Positions 42,101 through 51,555 of a stretch of DNA of 64,000 nucleotides are shown in pieces. The notes beneath the pieces are model-generated. The model did no database searches and was not told the DNA's origin. It saw nothing but the letters and a program-made list of their open reading frames with translations. Position 1 is the first letter of the stretch. Each line of letters opens with the position of its first letter. The stretch comes from Halicephalobus mephisto (taxonomy: Eukaryota > Nematoda > Chromadorea > Rhabditida > Panagrolaimidae), in NCBI GenBank assembly GCA_009193035.1, contig SWDT01000002.1:434001-498000 (forward strand). Direction: 5' to 3'. The position numbers were made by a program, and so were the translations under genes.

Positions 42101-43478
42101 TTTTTACGAATTTTTCGGTTTTCGAACTTGAACTAATTTAGATTTCTTTATTTTCGATCTTGAACTAATTTAGATTCCTCTATTTTTGAACTTGAACTAA
42201 TTCGGATTTCTCGATTTTTGAACTTGAACAAATTTGAATTTCTCTATTTTCGAAATCGAACTAATTTGAATTTCTCTATTTTCGAAATCGAACTAATTCG
42301 GATTCCTTTATTTTCGAACTTGAACTAATTTGAATTTCTCTATTTTCGAATTCGAATTAGTTCTAGTTTAAAAATTGAGGAATCTGAATCTGAATTGACC
42401 TAATTTGGTTCGAATTTTCGACTTTTGAATTAGAATTAGTTCGAAATCGGCAGTTCTGGTCACAACAGATGATTGTAAAAATTTTCGATGGATCTGATTC
42501 CTTCAAAAATAACTTACTCTTTCAGGGGAATGTCCCGTTTTTCCGCAATAAAAGGCTTTAAATAATCCACAAATTCCCGAACACAGTAATTCATGCCAGG
42601 AATGAGTTGTTTCATTTTCACAGAAGTCAAAGCAGGGGTGATTTTTCTTCTGATTCTCCTCCAGTCATCTCCTTGTTGCTGATTCAGCATCTTCGTTCTT
42701 AAATTTTTCTTCGATTTCGAAGTAAAAACAAAATTATAAGGATCTGTGAAATTTTCAAATTCAGAAATCAGAATTTTCTGGATCAAATCCACGTCCATCG
42801 TCGCCAGATCCGGGATTCCTTTCATCATAGAACTGTAGGTTTTACCGTATTTTTTGAAGTTTTTGGAGTCAAATTCGTAAATGCCAGAAGCCAAGTCCAT
42901 CAGACTTCCGAAAAACAAACTTCCCTCAGGTCCTGGAATATTTCTGGATTTCCAGTAGTTGCTGATTGATTTCAATTCCCTAAAAAAATCAATTTTAATT
43001 TTATAAAAAAGTAAAAAAATTAAATTTTTAAAATTGATTTCAATTCCCTAAAAAAATCAATTTTAATTAATTAAAAGATTTAATTTTTTAAATTAATTTC
43101 AATTTTATAAAAAAGTAAAAAATCAAATTTTTTAAATTAATTTTAATTTTATAAAAAAAAAATTAAATTTTTAAAATCAATTTTAACTTTATAAAAAAAG
43201 TAAAAAATTCAATTTTATATTAATCATTTAAAAAAAATTACTTTTAGAATTTAATTTTAATTTTTAAGTTTTTTTTAATTTTTTAATTTTTTAAAATTTA
43301 AAATTTTTTTTAATTTTAAACTTTTTTAAAATTAAACTTACAAATAAAGCAAAACCAAAACTGCAGTCATGGACAAGAAAGCGATCATCGGTGAAAAAAG
43401 TTTAAACAAAAAAACGGCAATTATGATTAAAAATAAAAAAATATCTCCAGGACCCAGATATCGAGTAATGAACAACAT
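39157..43478 (-). CDS. Cytochrome P450, CYP13-like (clan 3)
   Basis: Four exons (43342-43478, 42518-42979, 41853-42004, 39157-40043) give 545 aa. This is an ER-anchored haem monooxygenase for xenobiotics or lipids. Visible: N-terminal membrane segment, IPGPEGSLFFGSL (proline hinge), GDDWRRIRRKITPAL (C-helix), I-helix AGFETTAS, K-helix ETLR, PERF, and the haem-binding PFGGGPRTCIGMRFA with its cysteine near residue 490. Motif spacing and the AGFETT form agree with nematode CYP13-type enzymes. All catalytic motifs are intact. It is slightly longer than usual because of an extended N-terminal hydrophobic region. Intron 3 is 1.8 kb and carries MITE-like elements and a minisatellite. Confidence 0.93.
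40221..40393. mobile_element. Palindromic MITE-like element (copy C1)
   Basis: About 173 bp, from GAACTTGGATGTAAGATATC to CTTATATCCAAGTTCTACTG, in P450 intron 3. It is joined to copy C2 by a 25 bp spacer (TTTCGAAATTTCTAAACTTG...) that is also found at 36372-36396. Confidence 0.78.
40419..40592. mobile_element. Palindromic MITE-like element (copy C2)
   Basis: 174 bp, from ACAGTAGAACTTGGATGTAA to TTATATCCAAGTTCTACTGT with near-perfect terminal inverted repeats. It is the best-preserved copy in the window. Confidence 0.8.
40795..40868 (+). tRNA. tRNA-derived sequence (pseudogene or SINE-like)
   Basis: CTGTAGTCAGTACGCG resembles an A-box region, TGACTCTGAAG an anticodon arm (loop possibly reading CTG), and GGATTTGATCC a B box (GGTTCGANTCC with two changes) followed by CCGG. 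The acceptor stem does not pair convincingly. Probably a decayed tRNA or tRNA-derived repeat inside P450 intron 3, not a working gene. Confidence 0.4.
41225..41750. repeat. 32 bp minisatellite with TATATAA in each unit
   Basis: About sixteen units of GATTATATAAGGATCGCTAT followed by CACCACTTCTGG, with scattered variants (CATCGCTATCACTG, CTCTTAG). It lies in P450 intron 3 about 100 bp from exon 3. Confidence 0.85.
42005..42517. repeat. P450 intron 2 with GAACTTGAACTAATTT minisatellite
   Basis: 42120-42360 carries about seven units of TATTTTCGAACTTGAACTAA followed by TTTGAATTTCTC, of about 34 bp. Otherwise AT-rich. Confidence 0.75.
42980..43341. other. P450 intron 1, AT-rich
   Basis: The CAATTCCCTAAAAAAATCAATTTTAAT stretch at the exon edge is duplicated (42973 and 43028), including a decoy acceptor. 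The rest is A/T homopolymer-rich. No gene. Confidence 0.6.
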
Positions 43479-44126
43479 TTTTTTCGAAAAATAGTTTTTC
43501 TGAAAAATCTTTTTTAAAAAAAGTTAATTCTGCGGTTGACCTGGGTTCTTTTATAGCAACAGAACCTCTGATAAAAGTGGCTTGACGTGGGACTACAAAC
43601 ATTAGTCAATATTGTGCAACTGGCTGATCAATGAACAGTTTTAATTCCAGCGAAAATTATATTTTTAATAAAAATTAAAAAAGAAAATTATATTTTTATA
43701 AAAATTAAAAAAGAAAATTATATTTTTATAAAAATTAAAAAATTAAAAAAGTAAATTCTATTTTTGTAAAAATTAAAAACTAAAAACTAAATTTAATTTT
43801 TAATAAAAATTAAAAAATTAAAATTAAGAAAGTAAATTATATTTTAAAAATTAAAAAATAGAAAATTAAAAATAAAATTATATTTTATAAAAATTAAAAA
43901 AGTAAATTCTATTTTAAAAAATTAAAATTAAAAAATTAATTATATTTAAAAATTTCTTCAAAAAAATCCTAAACTTTTTCAAAAAATTCTAAAATGTTTC
44001 AAAAATTCCAAAATTTTCACAAAAAAATGTTAATTAAAAAATTTCAAATTTTTTTAAATTCCAAAATTTTCCATTAAATTCCTAAAATTCAACATTTATA
44101 TTCTTAAAAACAAAAAAAATCAACAA
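43479..44126. other. P450 upstream region and AT-rich spacer
   Basis: 43479-43620 is higher complexity (probable P450 promoter). 43640-44100 is TATTTTTATAAAAATTAAAAA low complexity. No gene. Confidence 0.6.
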
Positions 44127-45687
44127 TCAAGTTAAAATCTGTGTTTCTGGAGTTTCAAATTCTTTTTTTAACGAAATTTCTTTCACTTGATGCAGATCTT
44201 CGTAAATTTTCAGCAAAAGTTGTTTCAAATTTCCAATTTGTCCATTTTTCGCACTAACTTTAACAATAGAATTAAATTTAAAAACAAATTCTGGTTTAAT
44301 TTCCTTAGGCAATTCATTTGTCCATTTTCCTGAGATGATATTTTCCAACTTATTTGCCTTCTGATCGCCATCCGGGAGATCGATCTTATTCAGTACCAAA
44401 ATCGTCGGTTTTTTTAGGATTTTTTTATCAAAAATTTCTATTTCCTTATTGATTAAAGCTATAGATTCCAAAGGAGATCTGAATTCTTCTTCAATATTCA
44501 GCTGAAATCCATGAACATCCACAACCAAAAGTACCATATCACTGTATTCCAGATGTTTCAAAAAATTATGGCCTTTTCCTCTATTTTTCGCCGCTCCTTC
44601 AATGATTCCAGGCAGATCAGCACAAGAAAGGGTAAATTTGTCTTCTGACGATTTATCTTCAAATCTGATATCCAACAATTGAGGTTTCGTCGTCGTAAAC
44701 GGATAAGGAGCAATTTTTATCGACCGTTTTTCCGGAGCTAGGGCCTTCAATAAGGTCGATTTTCCAGCATTCGGAAATCCAACTAGTCCAATATTCGGAT
44801 GAAGTTTCATGTGGATGTTCATCACAAAGGATTCACCTACTTGACCTCTAAAAATCGATAAATTAAACATTTACTTGTTCAACTTTTACAAGTTTCTAGA
44901 ACCTTCCAGAATCCAGCGGAAAATTCTGAAATTGTCAAAAATTTTATAGAATCTCATGAAAACTCAAAAAGTCAAAAATTTTAGAAATTTCTGAAAATTT
45001 AAAAAATCTTATTAGCGCAATTTCATGAAAATCTATTTCTGATTTTCAAAATATTAATTTTAGAAGATAACAAAAACTCATTTTGAAGGAATTTTACAAA
45101 GAAATTATTTCTGATTTTCAAAATATTGATTTTAGAAGATATCAAAAACTCATTTTGAAGGAATTTTATAAAGAAATTACTTCTCATTTTCAAAATGTCG
45201 ATTTTAGGAATTCTCAAAATAAATCGAGTTGGAATAACTTCTAGTTTTTAGAATAGTACAAATGGACTTACTTGTAATTATTGGTAGCACATCCTCCTTT
45301 TCCTCCTTTCGCTATTAGGATTCTCTGGTTAGCTACATTGCATCGACAAATAAGCTGATTCGTCATTGCATTCACACATTCTGTCCCGAGAGGAACGGAT
45401 ATCACCAGATGACTTCCGTGTTTTCCTATCAAGTTGATTTGGGTGCTTGATATTCCATGTTCAGCTTTCGCTTGAATTTTGTCTTTAAAATTCGAAAATA
45501 ATTGTCCAAATTTCATTCCTCGTTTCGGCAGCACATACACATCACCTCCATCCCCGCCTACCCCATTGTACCTCGGGAGGCCCTGTCCTCCAGTCCCCGC
45601 TCTGATCGTCAATCTAAGAACATCCCGTTGGATTACAGAAGGATCAACAAATTTGGATACTATATACCGAACTTTCGAAAAAAACAT
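44127..45687 (-). CDS. Mitochondrial Obg-family GTPase (GTPBP10-like)
   Basis: Two exons (45272-45687, 44127-44847) give 378 aa. The N-terminal Gly-rich Obg fold (GGQGLPRYNGVGGDGGDVYV, GKHGSHLVISVPLGTE, KGGKGGCATNNY) is followed by the G domain with P-loop GFPNAGKST (about 162-170), switch region PYPFTTTKP, DLPG (G3) and NKIDLPDG (G4). GTPBP10 supports large-subunit assembly of the mitochondrial ribosome; the same role is inferred here. The start at 45687 is preferred because a TTTAATTTTAG acceptor lies 14 bases upstream, so the longer in-frame ATG at 45714 would be intronic or outron. The gene lies 586 bp downstream of the ACOT8-like gene on the same strand. Confidence 0.9.
44848..45271. repeat. 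Obg gene intron with duplicated about 75 bp unit
   Basis: 45040-45190 holds two units (TTCAAAATATTGATTTTAGA, then AAAACTCATTTTGAAGGAAT) and a partial third. No gene. Confidence 0.7.
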
Positions 45688-46273
45688 TAATCTAAATTTT
45701 CTAAAATTAAACAATTACAAAATTTAAAAAAATAAAAAATGGAATTTAACCAAATAAAAAATCACAATTAATATTTATCTTAATCACGTAAATTTTTCAC
45801 TCGAATATTGCGCAATATGGCAGCAAACGTTGATTCTAGAAAAAAATCTATTTTACAAAAAATTTTATTCAAAGTAGTATTTTAAAAATCCATATATAAA
45901 ATTAAATTTTTTCAGTAAATTCAGAATCTATAATCCAATTACGGTAAATTTCTGGATTCAAATAATTTGGAAAATTTAGGATTGAATTTTTAAATTTTCT
46001 CATTTTTTTAAAATTTAACTTTAAAAAATAAAAAATAACTTTAAAAATAATTTACAGAAAATTCATTCGACTTTCCAAAACCAGATATACGAAATCCCAT
46101 TTCTCTGCCTAAATCCCTCTCCAGAAAACTAATTACCAAAAGTAAATTCTGAACCTATATCCAACAAGATAAAAAATTACGACTTGTTTCAAAAATCCAC
46201 TTTGAATAAAGTAATCCTCTTACTAGATTAAATTCTAGAACCAACAAAAAAAGACCGACTTTTTACCGACTTT
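45688..46273. other. Spacer between Obg and ACOT8-like genes
   Basis: 586 bp of AT-rich sequence with no repeat family recognised. It could be an operon spacer or a promoter for the Obg gene. Confidence 0.5.
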
Positions 46274-47237
46274 CTACTTGGATTCATCTTTGATTCCTCT
46301 GACGACGATTTCCTGAGCAGTAGATAGCACCATTCTTCCATCTCTTGTCCACATTTTCCCATGGATCAGGGCTCGTCCTCCAGCAGCAATACTGCTTTCA
46401 GTTTCATAAAGAAGCCAGTCATCATCCACATGGAAATCCGGATGATGAATCCACATAGAATGATCTAAACTCGCAGCCATTCCAAGTCTGAATCCATGAC
46501 TAGCATTAGCGACGATCGGAGTGCCTACAGGAGCCACATCAGATATAAAAGCAGCCACACAATGATGCAGATGTTCGTCTGATCCAATGCCAGTGTTGCT
46601 TCTAACCCAGATGGCGAATTTTTGAGGTTGATCAAGAGGCAAACGAAGGTATTCTCTAGGGTTGATGAATTTGACTTTGAAGATATTCGGCAGATCTAGG
46701 ACTCTTTTATAAGCATCTACAGCCAACATACCTTCCGGAGATACTGTTTCTGGATTTTCTATCAACCTCCTGAAGAAATCCTGGGAATCTTCACATTCAT
46801 CCGGCGGAGGTACAGGTGGCATTTGTGTCTGATGACTGATAGAATCTTTTTCCATCACATGAAAACTTATAATCGTCGTGAAAATAATGTTCCCATTTTG
46901 GAGAGCTTTCACCAATCTCGAACAAAAGCTTCTTCCATCTCTAACTCTCGTAACATCGTAAATCAAAGGTCTAGAAACAATCGCTTCAGCAATAAATTGA
47001 CAATGAATCGAATGTGGATGAAATTTCGGATCTATTGTTTGATTAGCTGCCATTAAAGCTTGTCCTACTACTTGACCTCCGTAAACTCTGTTTCCATCTT
47101 TTCTGCCGGGCAATTGATGAGTAGATCTAGATTTGTCAATTGATTACTAGATTTAAAAAACCCACAAACCTGAAGATATTGATGTCAATCTCTTCCAGAT
47201 TAAGGAATGTTTTCAAAAGTTCGTCAAACTCCTCCAT
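46274..47237 (-). CDS. Acyl-CoA thioesterase, ACOT8/TesB type
   Basis: Two exons (47170-47237, 46274-47126) give 306 aa. Double hot-dog thioesterase that hydrolyses acyl-CoA. Features are RVYGGQVVGQALMAA, SIHCQFIAEAI, RVRDGRSFCSRLVKALQ, and in the second half ASLDHSMWIHH, DDWLLYETES and GRALIHGKMWTRDGRMVLSTAQE, which carries the family's conserved Asp and Gln region. Peroxisomal ACOT8 ends in SKL; this protein ends in DESK, so no PTS1 signal is seen. It lies 122 bp downstream of the PARL gene on the same strand, a spacing typical of nematode operons. Confidence 0.92.
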
Positions 47238-47359
47238 TGGGAAATAAAAATCGAGAAAAAAGACACTTGATAGACCTGCGACTGACTGTGCTCTAGCTAA
47301 AGCGTACTTTGAGACCAGACTACACTTTTTATTGTTAACTAAAATTGCTGATATAATCC

Positions 47360-48523
47360 TTAAAAATTTGATGGTGGAGGTTTTGGTCCTGTCAGTCCTC
47401 GTATCTTTCGATAAAGCCGTATTACCGACGGATAAACTACGTCATTCACGTACTTTTCTCCATACCAAGCATAAAACCTAAAAAACGCTGATTAGTTCCG
47501 CATGACGATCTTACTTACAGTCCAAAGAGAGATCCACCGAGATGAGCAGCGTGATCAAACATCTTGAATCCGAACAACAGCCCAACCAGATCGAAAACAA
47601 TGATTCCATAGACGGCGTTTTCTGCTGAGAAGGAGAACATTGGAAGGAAAATGATGTTCAACTTGGCTGATGGCATCTTCATACAGACGTAACAGAGGGC
47701 ACCGAGAATGGCTCCACTAGCTCCAAGGGCTCGGATAGGTGATCGAACGAGGGCCTTGTGAGTCAGACTCGTCAATGAAGAGACCGTGCCCGCTGTCATG
47801 TAAAATGCTAGGAACTGCTCTGGTCCGAGAAACTTGTTGATGGAGACAGGCACAAAGTTGTAGAGAACGTACATGTTCAATCCGAGATGGATAAGGCTGT
47901 AGTGAGAGAAAGTGCTCAACAACATCGGAGAACACAGGCTTCCTGAAGTGAATTTCGGTGATTCTGAATGTTGTAATAGTGACTTACTCGAGGCGAAGGA
48001 GTTGCTGAAGTACTGCCACATGTACCTCTCGACAGCGGGGATCCGCCAGAGAAGAAAGACAAGGGTGTTTATTCCTATTATCCCCAGGGCCAGCTTCTGT
48101 CCATCAGTCAACTGCTGGAATTGTCTCTCGTTGCTGAATAAGGTAGAATATCCAAGGTCGGAGAATATGTCCCTTATTTTTCTTCTGTTTCTTTCGTATT
48201 CAATCACTGCGGCAGTGACGAAGGCACTTGAACCGATCTGAAAAACGAATCCATATATAAAAACTATAAAAATTCAAAAATAAACTCACAACAGCCGTAA
48301 ATCCAAGGCACTTCCACAGATCCCTCGTCGGCCTCACTGGAATCGAGTCTGGCCGGATTTCGTGGAAGTTCTGCTCTCCTTTGAACGAACCATCCCTGTT
48401 CGGCTTCCGAAGTCTTTCTCGAAGTTGATCCCTCGTGAGCCTCGCCAATGACTTGGGATTTGTAGAGAACAGTCTCGACTCGACGAATTTGAAAGTACTG
48501 CAGCGATACACGAATTTCATCAT
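47360..48523 (-). CDS. rom-5: Mitochondrial rhomboid protease (PARL-like)
   Basis: Four exons (48290-48523, 47988-48237, 47519-47942, 47360-47477) give 341 aa. The N-terminus is basic and Ser-rich like a mitochondrial presequence. Membrane helices follow (LALGIIGINTLVFLLW, FLAFYMTAGTVSSLTS and others), with HLGLNMYVLYNF (rhomboid HxxxN loop), the catalytic serine in RALGASGAILGAL (about 233) and the catalytic histidine in MFDHAAHLGGSLFGL (about 293). This is an inner-membrane protease of the PINK1/PGAM5 processing type. Both catalytic residues are present. A 45 bp intron (47943-47987) reads open and could mislead gene finders. It is divergent from the kleisin gene, 375 bp away. The symbol is by family. 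Confidence 0.92.
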
Positions 48524-48898
48524 CGTTAAAAATTTTCAAATTTCCAGAAAATTCCCAAAAATTCGCGTTGAGACGATTTTACACCAGTTTTGACGATCTG
48601 TAATAATGTCCCTACAAAATTCAGGAAATTCCAGTCGAAACAGTTCCAAAACAATACCAGTTTTTACTTCTACGATAATATGAAAAGATGATTTTAGAGA
48701 GAAAAAAGGGTGAGAGACAGGCAACTCGACTGAAGAACCCCTTTTGACTGGTCGTGTTCCCAGCGCGAAAAGAAGAATGGCGGGAGTGAAGCGTCTTTTC
48801 GGTTCCGCTTCTGTTGTGCCGAGCAGATATTGATTGAACTTTGTTATTTTCCGCCGAATTTTTTTATTGTTAATTTTAATCATTTCGTAACTTTCAGC
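48524..48898. promoter_or_regulatory. Divergent promoter region, PARL-like / kleisin
   Basis: 375 bp between the two start codons, high complexity with a GC-richer block (48700-48830). A CTTTCAG acceptor ends one base before the kleisin ATG. A long minus-strand open frame crossing this region is chance. Confidence 0.55.
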
Positions 48899-51555
48899 AT
48901 GTTCTACGCGCAGTTCGTGCTCTCTAAAAAAGGGCCATTGGCCAAGATCTGGCTTGCCGCTCACTGGGAAAAGAAACTTTCGAAAGCTCAAGTTTTCGAA
49001 ACAAATGTCAGTGATGCCGTGGACGAAATCATGAAGCCAAAGGTAGGATTGACGTTGTTTTGTGTTTATACGTACGTTTTTCGTAAAATCGATATATGAA
49101 TTTAGGTGAAAATGGCGCTGAGAACTACAGGCCACTTGCTGCTGGGTATTGTCAGGATTTACTCTCGACGAGCCAAATACCTGCTGGAAGATATCAACGC
49201 AGCTTACCTGAAAGTAACCATGTCCTTCACTCCAGGAAAGGAAGGCAAAAGAGGAGCCATCGAGGACGGCGATGGAAGCAACTTGCCCGAGGTTAGTTTA
49301 GGCTCCAACCTCCCCCGAAAACGTCCTTAAAAAGTAATGCAAATCTGGTATTTCCTTCCCGTTTAACATGCTGCTAACCCCTCTTCTTTCCCATAGATCA
49401 TTCTCGTGCATCTAGAGAATGAATTCAAACCAATTAGGTTGCTTTTTATGAATAAAACCCTTGGGATCCTTGTTAGTAAGTCCTTAAAGTTCTTCATAAA
49501 TGAATTCCCTCCTCAACTATTAGTTAATTACCCTGTTAGAATGAATAATATACTCAATTATTGGGTTTTTTAGATTGTGCATGATTTCGACTCAGCTTTG
49601 CCAGATTTTGGTGAGTTGGAGATTCCAAATCCTCCTGCACCCATTAACCAAAGTAGAATTGACGACATTACTATGAGAGAAGACAGTTCTAACGCTGGAG
49701 ACGCGGGAATGTTCGGCGATGGATTGGGAATGGATGATTTCGGAGAAGCCGGCAGTGAATTCGATGGGAATTTTGAGGATATTGATCCGGAACGGGCTCG
49801 TAGAGCTGTGTCGGAACTTTCTAACAGGATGATGTCAGATAATGAACCCTTGCATTCCGACTACAGCAAAGATCTCAATGTTCCTAGAGGCTTCGATGAA
49901 TTCAGCAATGCAGAAGACTTGGACATGATGCTTTTTGGAGATAACGAAGTTCCAAACGGTGCTGTTAATGGAAATATGGCAGGAGATTCCTTGCAATTGG
50001 GAGCACTGGAGCAAGAATCAGTCGTTAATGAACGTGTTAATCGACCACGAAGGAGAAAGCGGTTGATCGTCGATGAAGTCAAGAATATCAGCGGAGAAGA
50101 AATGAAATCCAATATGGCGGAATACGATGACATCACTCAACCTCTTGATTTGGCACCTCCAACGAAGAAACTAATGATCTTGAGAGAAACTGGTACTGCT
50201 GATAAGTTGTTTTCTCTTCCTGGATGTAATGCCATTGTTGATCCAATACTTATTAGGGTTAGTTCTGTTAAAAAATACTGTTATTTGTTGGTTGTTTTAG
50301 ATTTACCAATCTCATTTGGTCCTTCATCCAAAGAAGGCCGATGATATTCCTGCTGAAGATGTCCGTAGAGATCTCGAAATGGCAGATAATATTGAGGAAG
50401 TGGACAATAGATTTACTCTACTGGTTAGTTTTTCCCTTTTTAGTTTAATTTTGTTTTTTTGTTTTTAAGTAGTCTTCTCAAAATCGGGGGTTTATTGGTT
50501 TTATATGAAAAAAAAAACAATTATTGCTCTTTTCGCCCTTACCACAACCAATGAACCATTTATAGAATTTTTTGCGCAATTTCTTGAGCTTTCTTTGGTT
50601 TTATATTCCGTTTTTGGAATGGCATTGAGAAGTAAAAAAATCGAACACAGTACCTCGAACATTAAAAATAACTTTTTTCGGAAGAAGAATAATTTGGAGT
50701 TATTAAATCAGGATCGGAATCATAAATTTGTTTGTCTTTTTTATTTTGAAAAATGAACTAGAAAAATGGTATGATTGGAGAAATTTAATTTCGTCGAAAT
50801 CCTTGATCCTCTTTTTGGAAGCGTCATCAAGGTCATTTTGCCGGTTCGGAAAAGTTGCACTACTTTAACACTATGGATTAGAAAATTCGAGTTCTTTGGC
50901 CTTGACGGAAAAAGTATGGATCGATTAAACTAATCTTGAAAAAATTTTCTAACAATAGGGAATCACTACGTGAAACAAGTTTTTCATCATAAGAAGATTA
51001 TTTTTGTGCATTTAAAAAAATTGATTTCAGGATGACGAATTTGATATTGGAGATGGTGCTGCTTCTCCATTATTGTTTGATCCTATTGATGAAGTTGATG
51101 AAAATATTCAACCAGAAGTTGATTTGCCTTCTCCGACGAAAGAAGTTGAAAAACGATCGAGAAAATCTAAACATGAGGTTTTTTGATTGTTTAAATTGAA
51201 ATTAATATGATTTTTTAGAAGGATCGTGGAGAAGAAAGTGGCGAAGAAGAAGGAGAAGAAGATCATCGCTGTTCGAAAAGAACTCATGCTGTTGCTAGTG
51301 CGATTGCTACTAAGTTGAAATCGAATAATTCAGTGGGTTTTTTGCAGATTTTAACGGAATTATGAAAAACTGTCGTTTTAGATTACTCTGAATGATCTTT
51401 TGACAAAAAGCGCGACAAGGAAGACAGCAGCTCAGAAGTTTTATGCTCTGTTGGAATTGGCCAAATGGGAAGCTATCGAAGTTGAACAAGCATCTCCATA
51501 TGGTGATATTGTAATTACTGAAGGTCCACAAATGTCTCAAGTTTTGGCTAATTAA
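48899..51555 (+). CDS. coh-1: Cohesin kleisin subunit (RAD21/SCC1 family, probably COH-1)
   Basis: Seven exons (48899-49042, 49106-49291, 49574-50257, 50301-50423, 51031-51177, 51219-51332, 51382-51555) give 523 aa. It closes the SMC1-SMC3 cohesin ring. The N-terminal kleisin domain ([23 protein letters not shown]..., [20 protein letters not shown]) binds SMC3. The middle is acidic with [10 protein letters not shown] and an [10 protein letters not shown] segment that could be a separase-type D/ExxR site, then [19 protein letters not shown] and [11 protein letters not shown]. The C-terminal winged helix ([36 protein letters not shown]) binds SMC1. The choice of COH-1 over SCC-1 rests mainly on its position next to sox-2. 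Confidence 0.93.
50424..51030. other. Kleisin gene intron 4
   Basis: 607 bp intron of moderate complexity and no tandem repeat, unlike most introns here. No coding signal found. Confidence 0.6.

Noticed and set aside
48536..49135. Minus-strand open frame of 199 codons
   Set aside because: It overlaps the kleisin promoter and first exon antisense, has no family-like sequence, and the kleisin reading is well supported.
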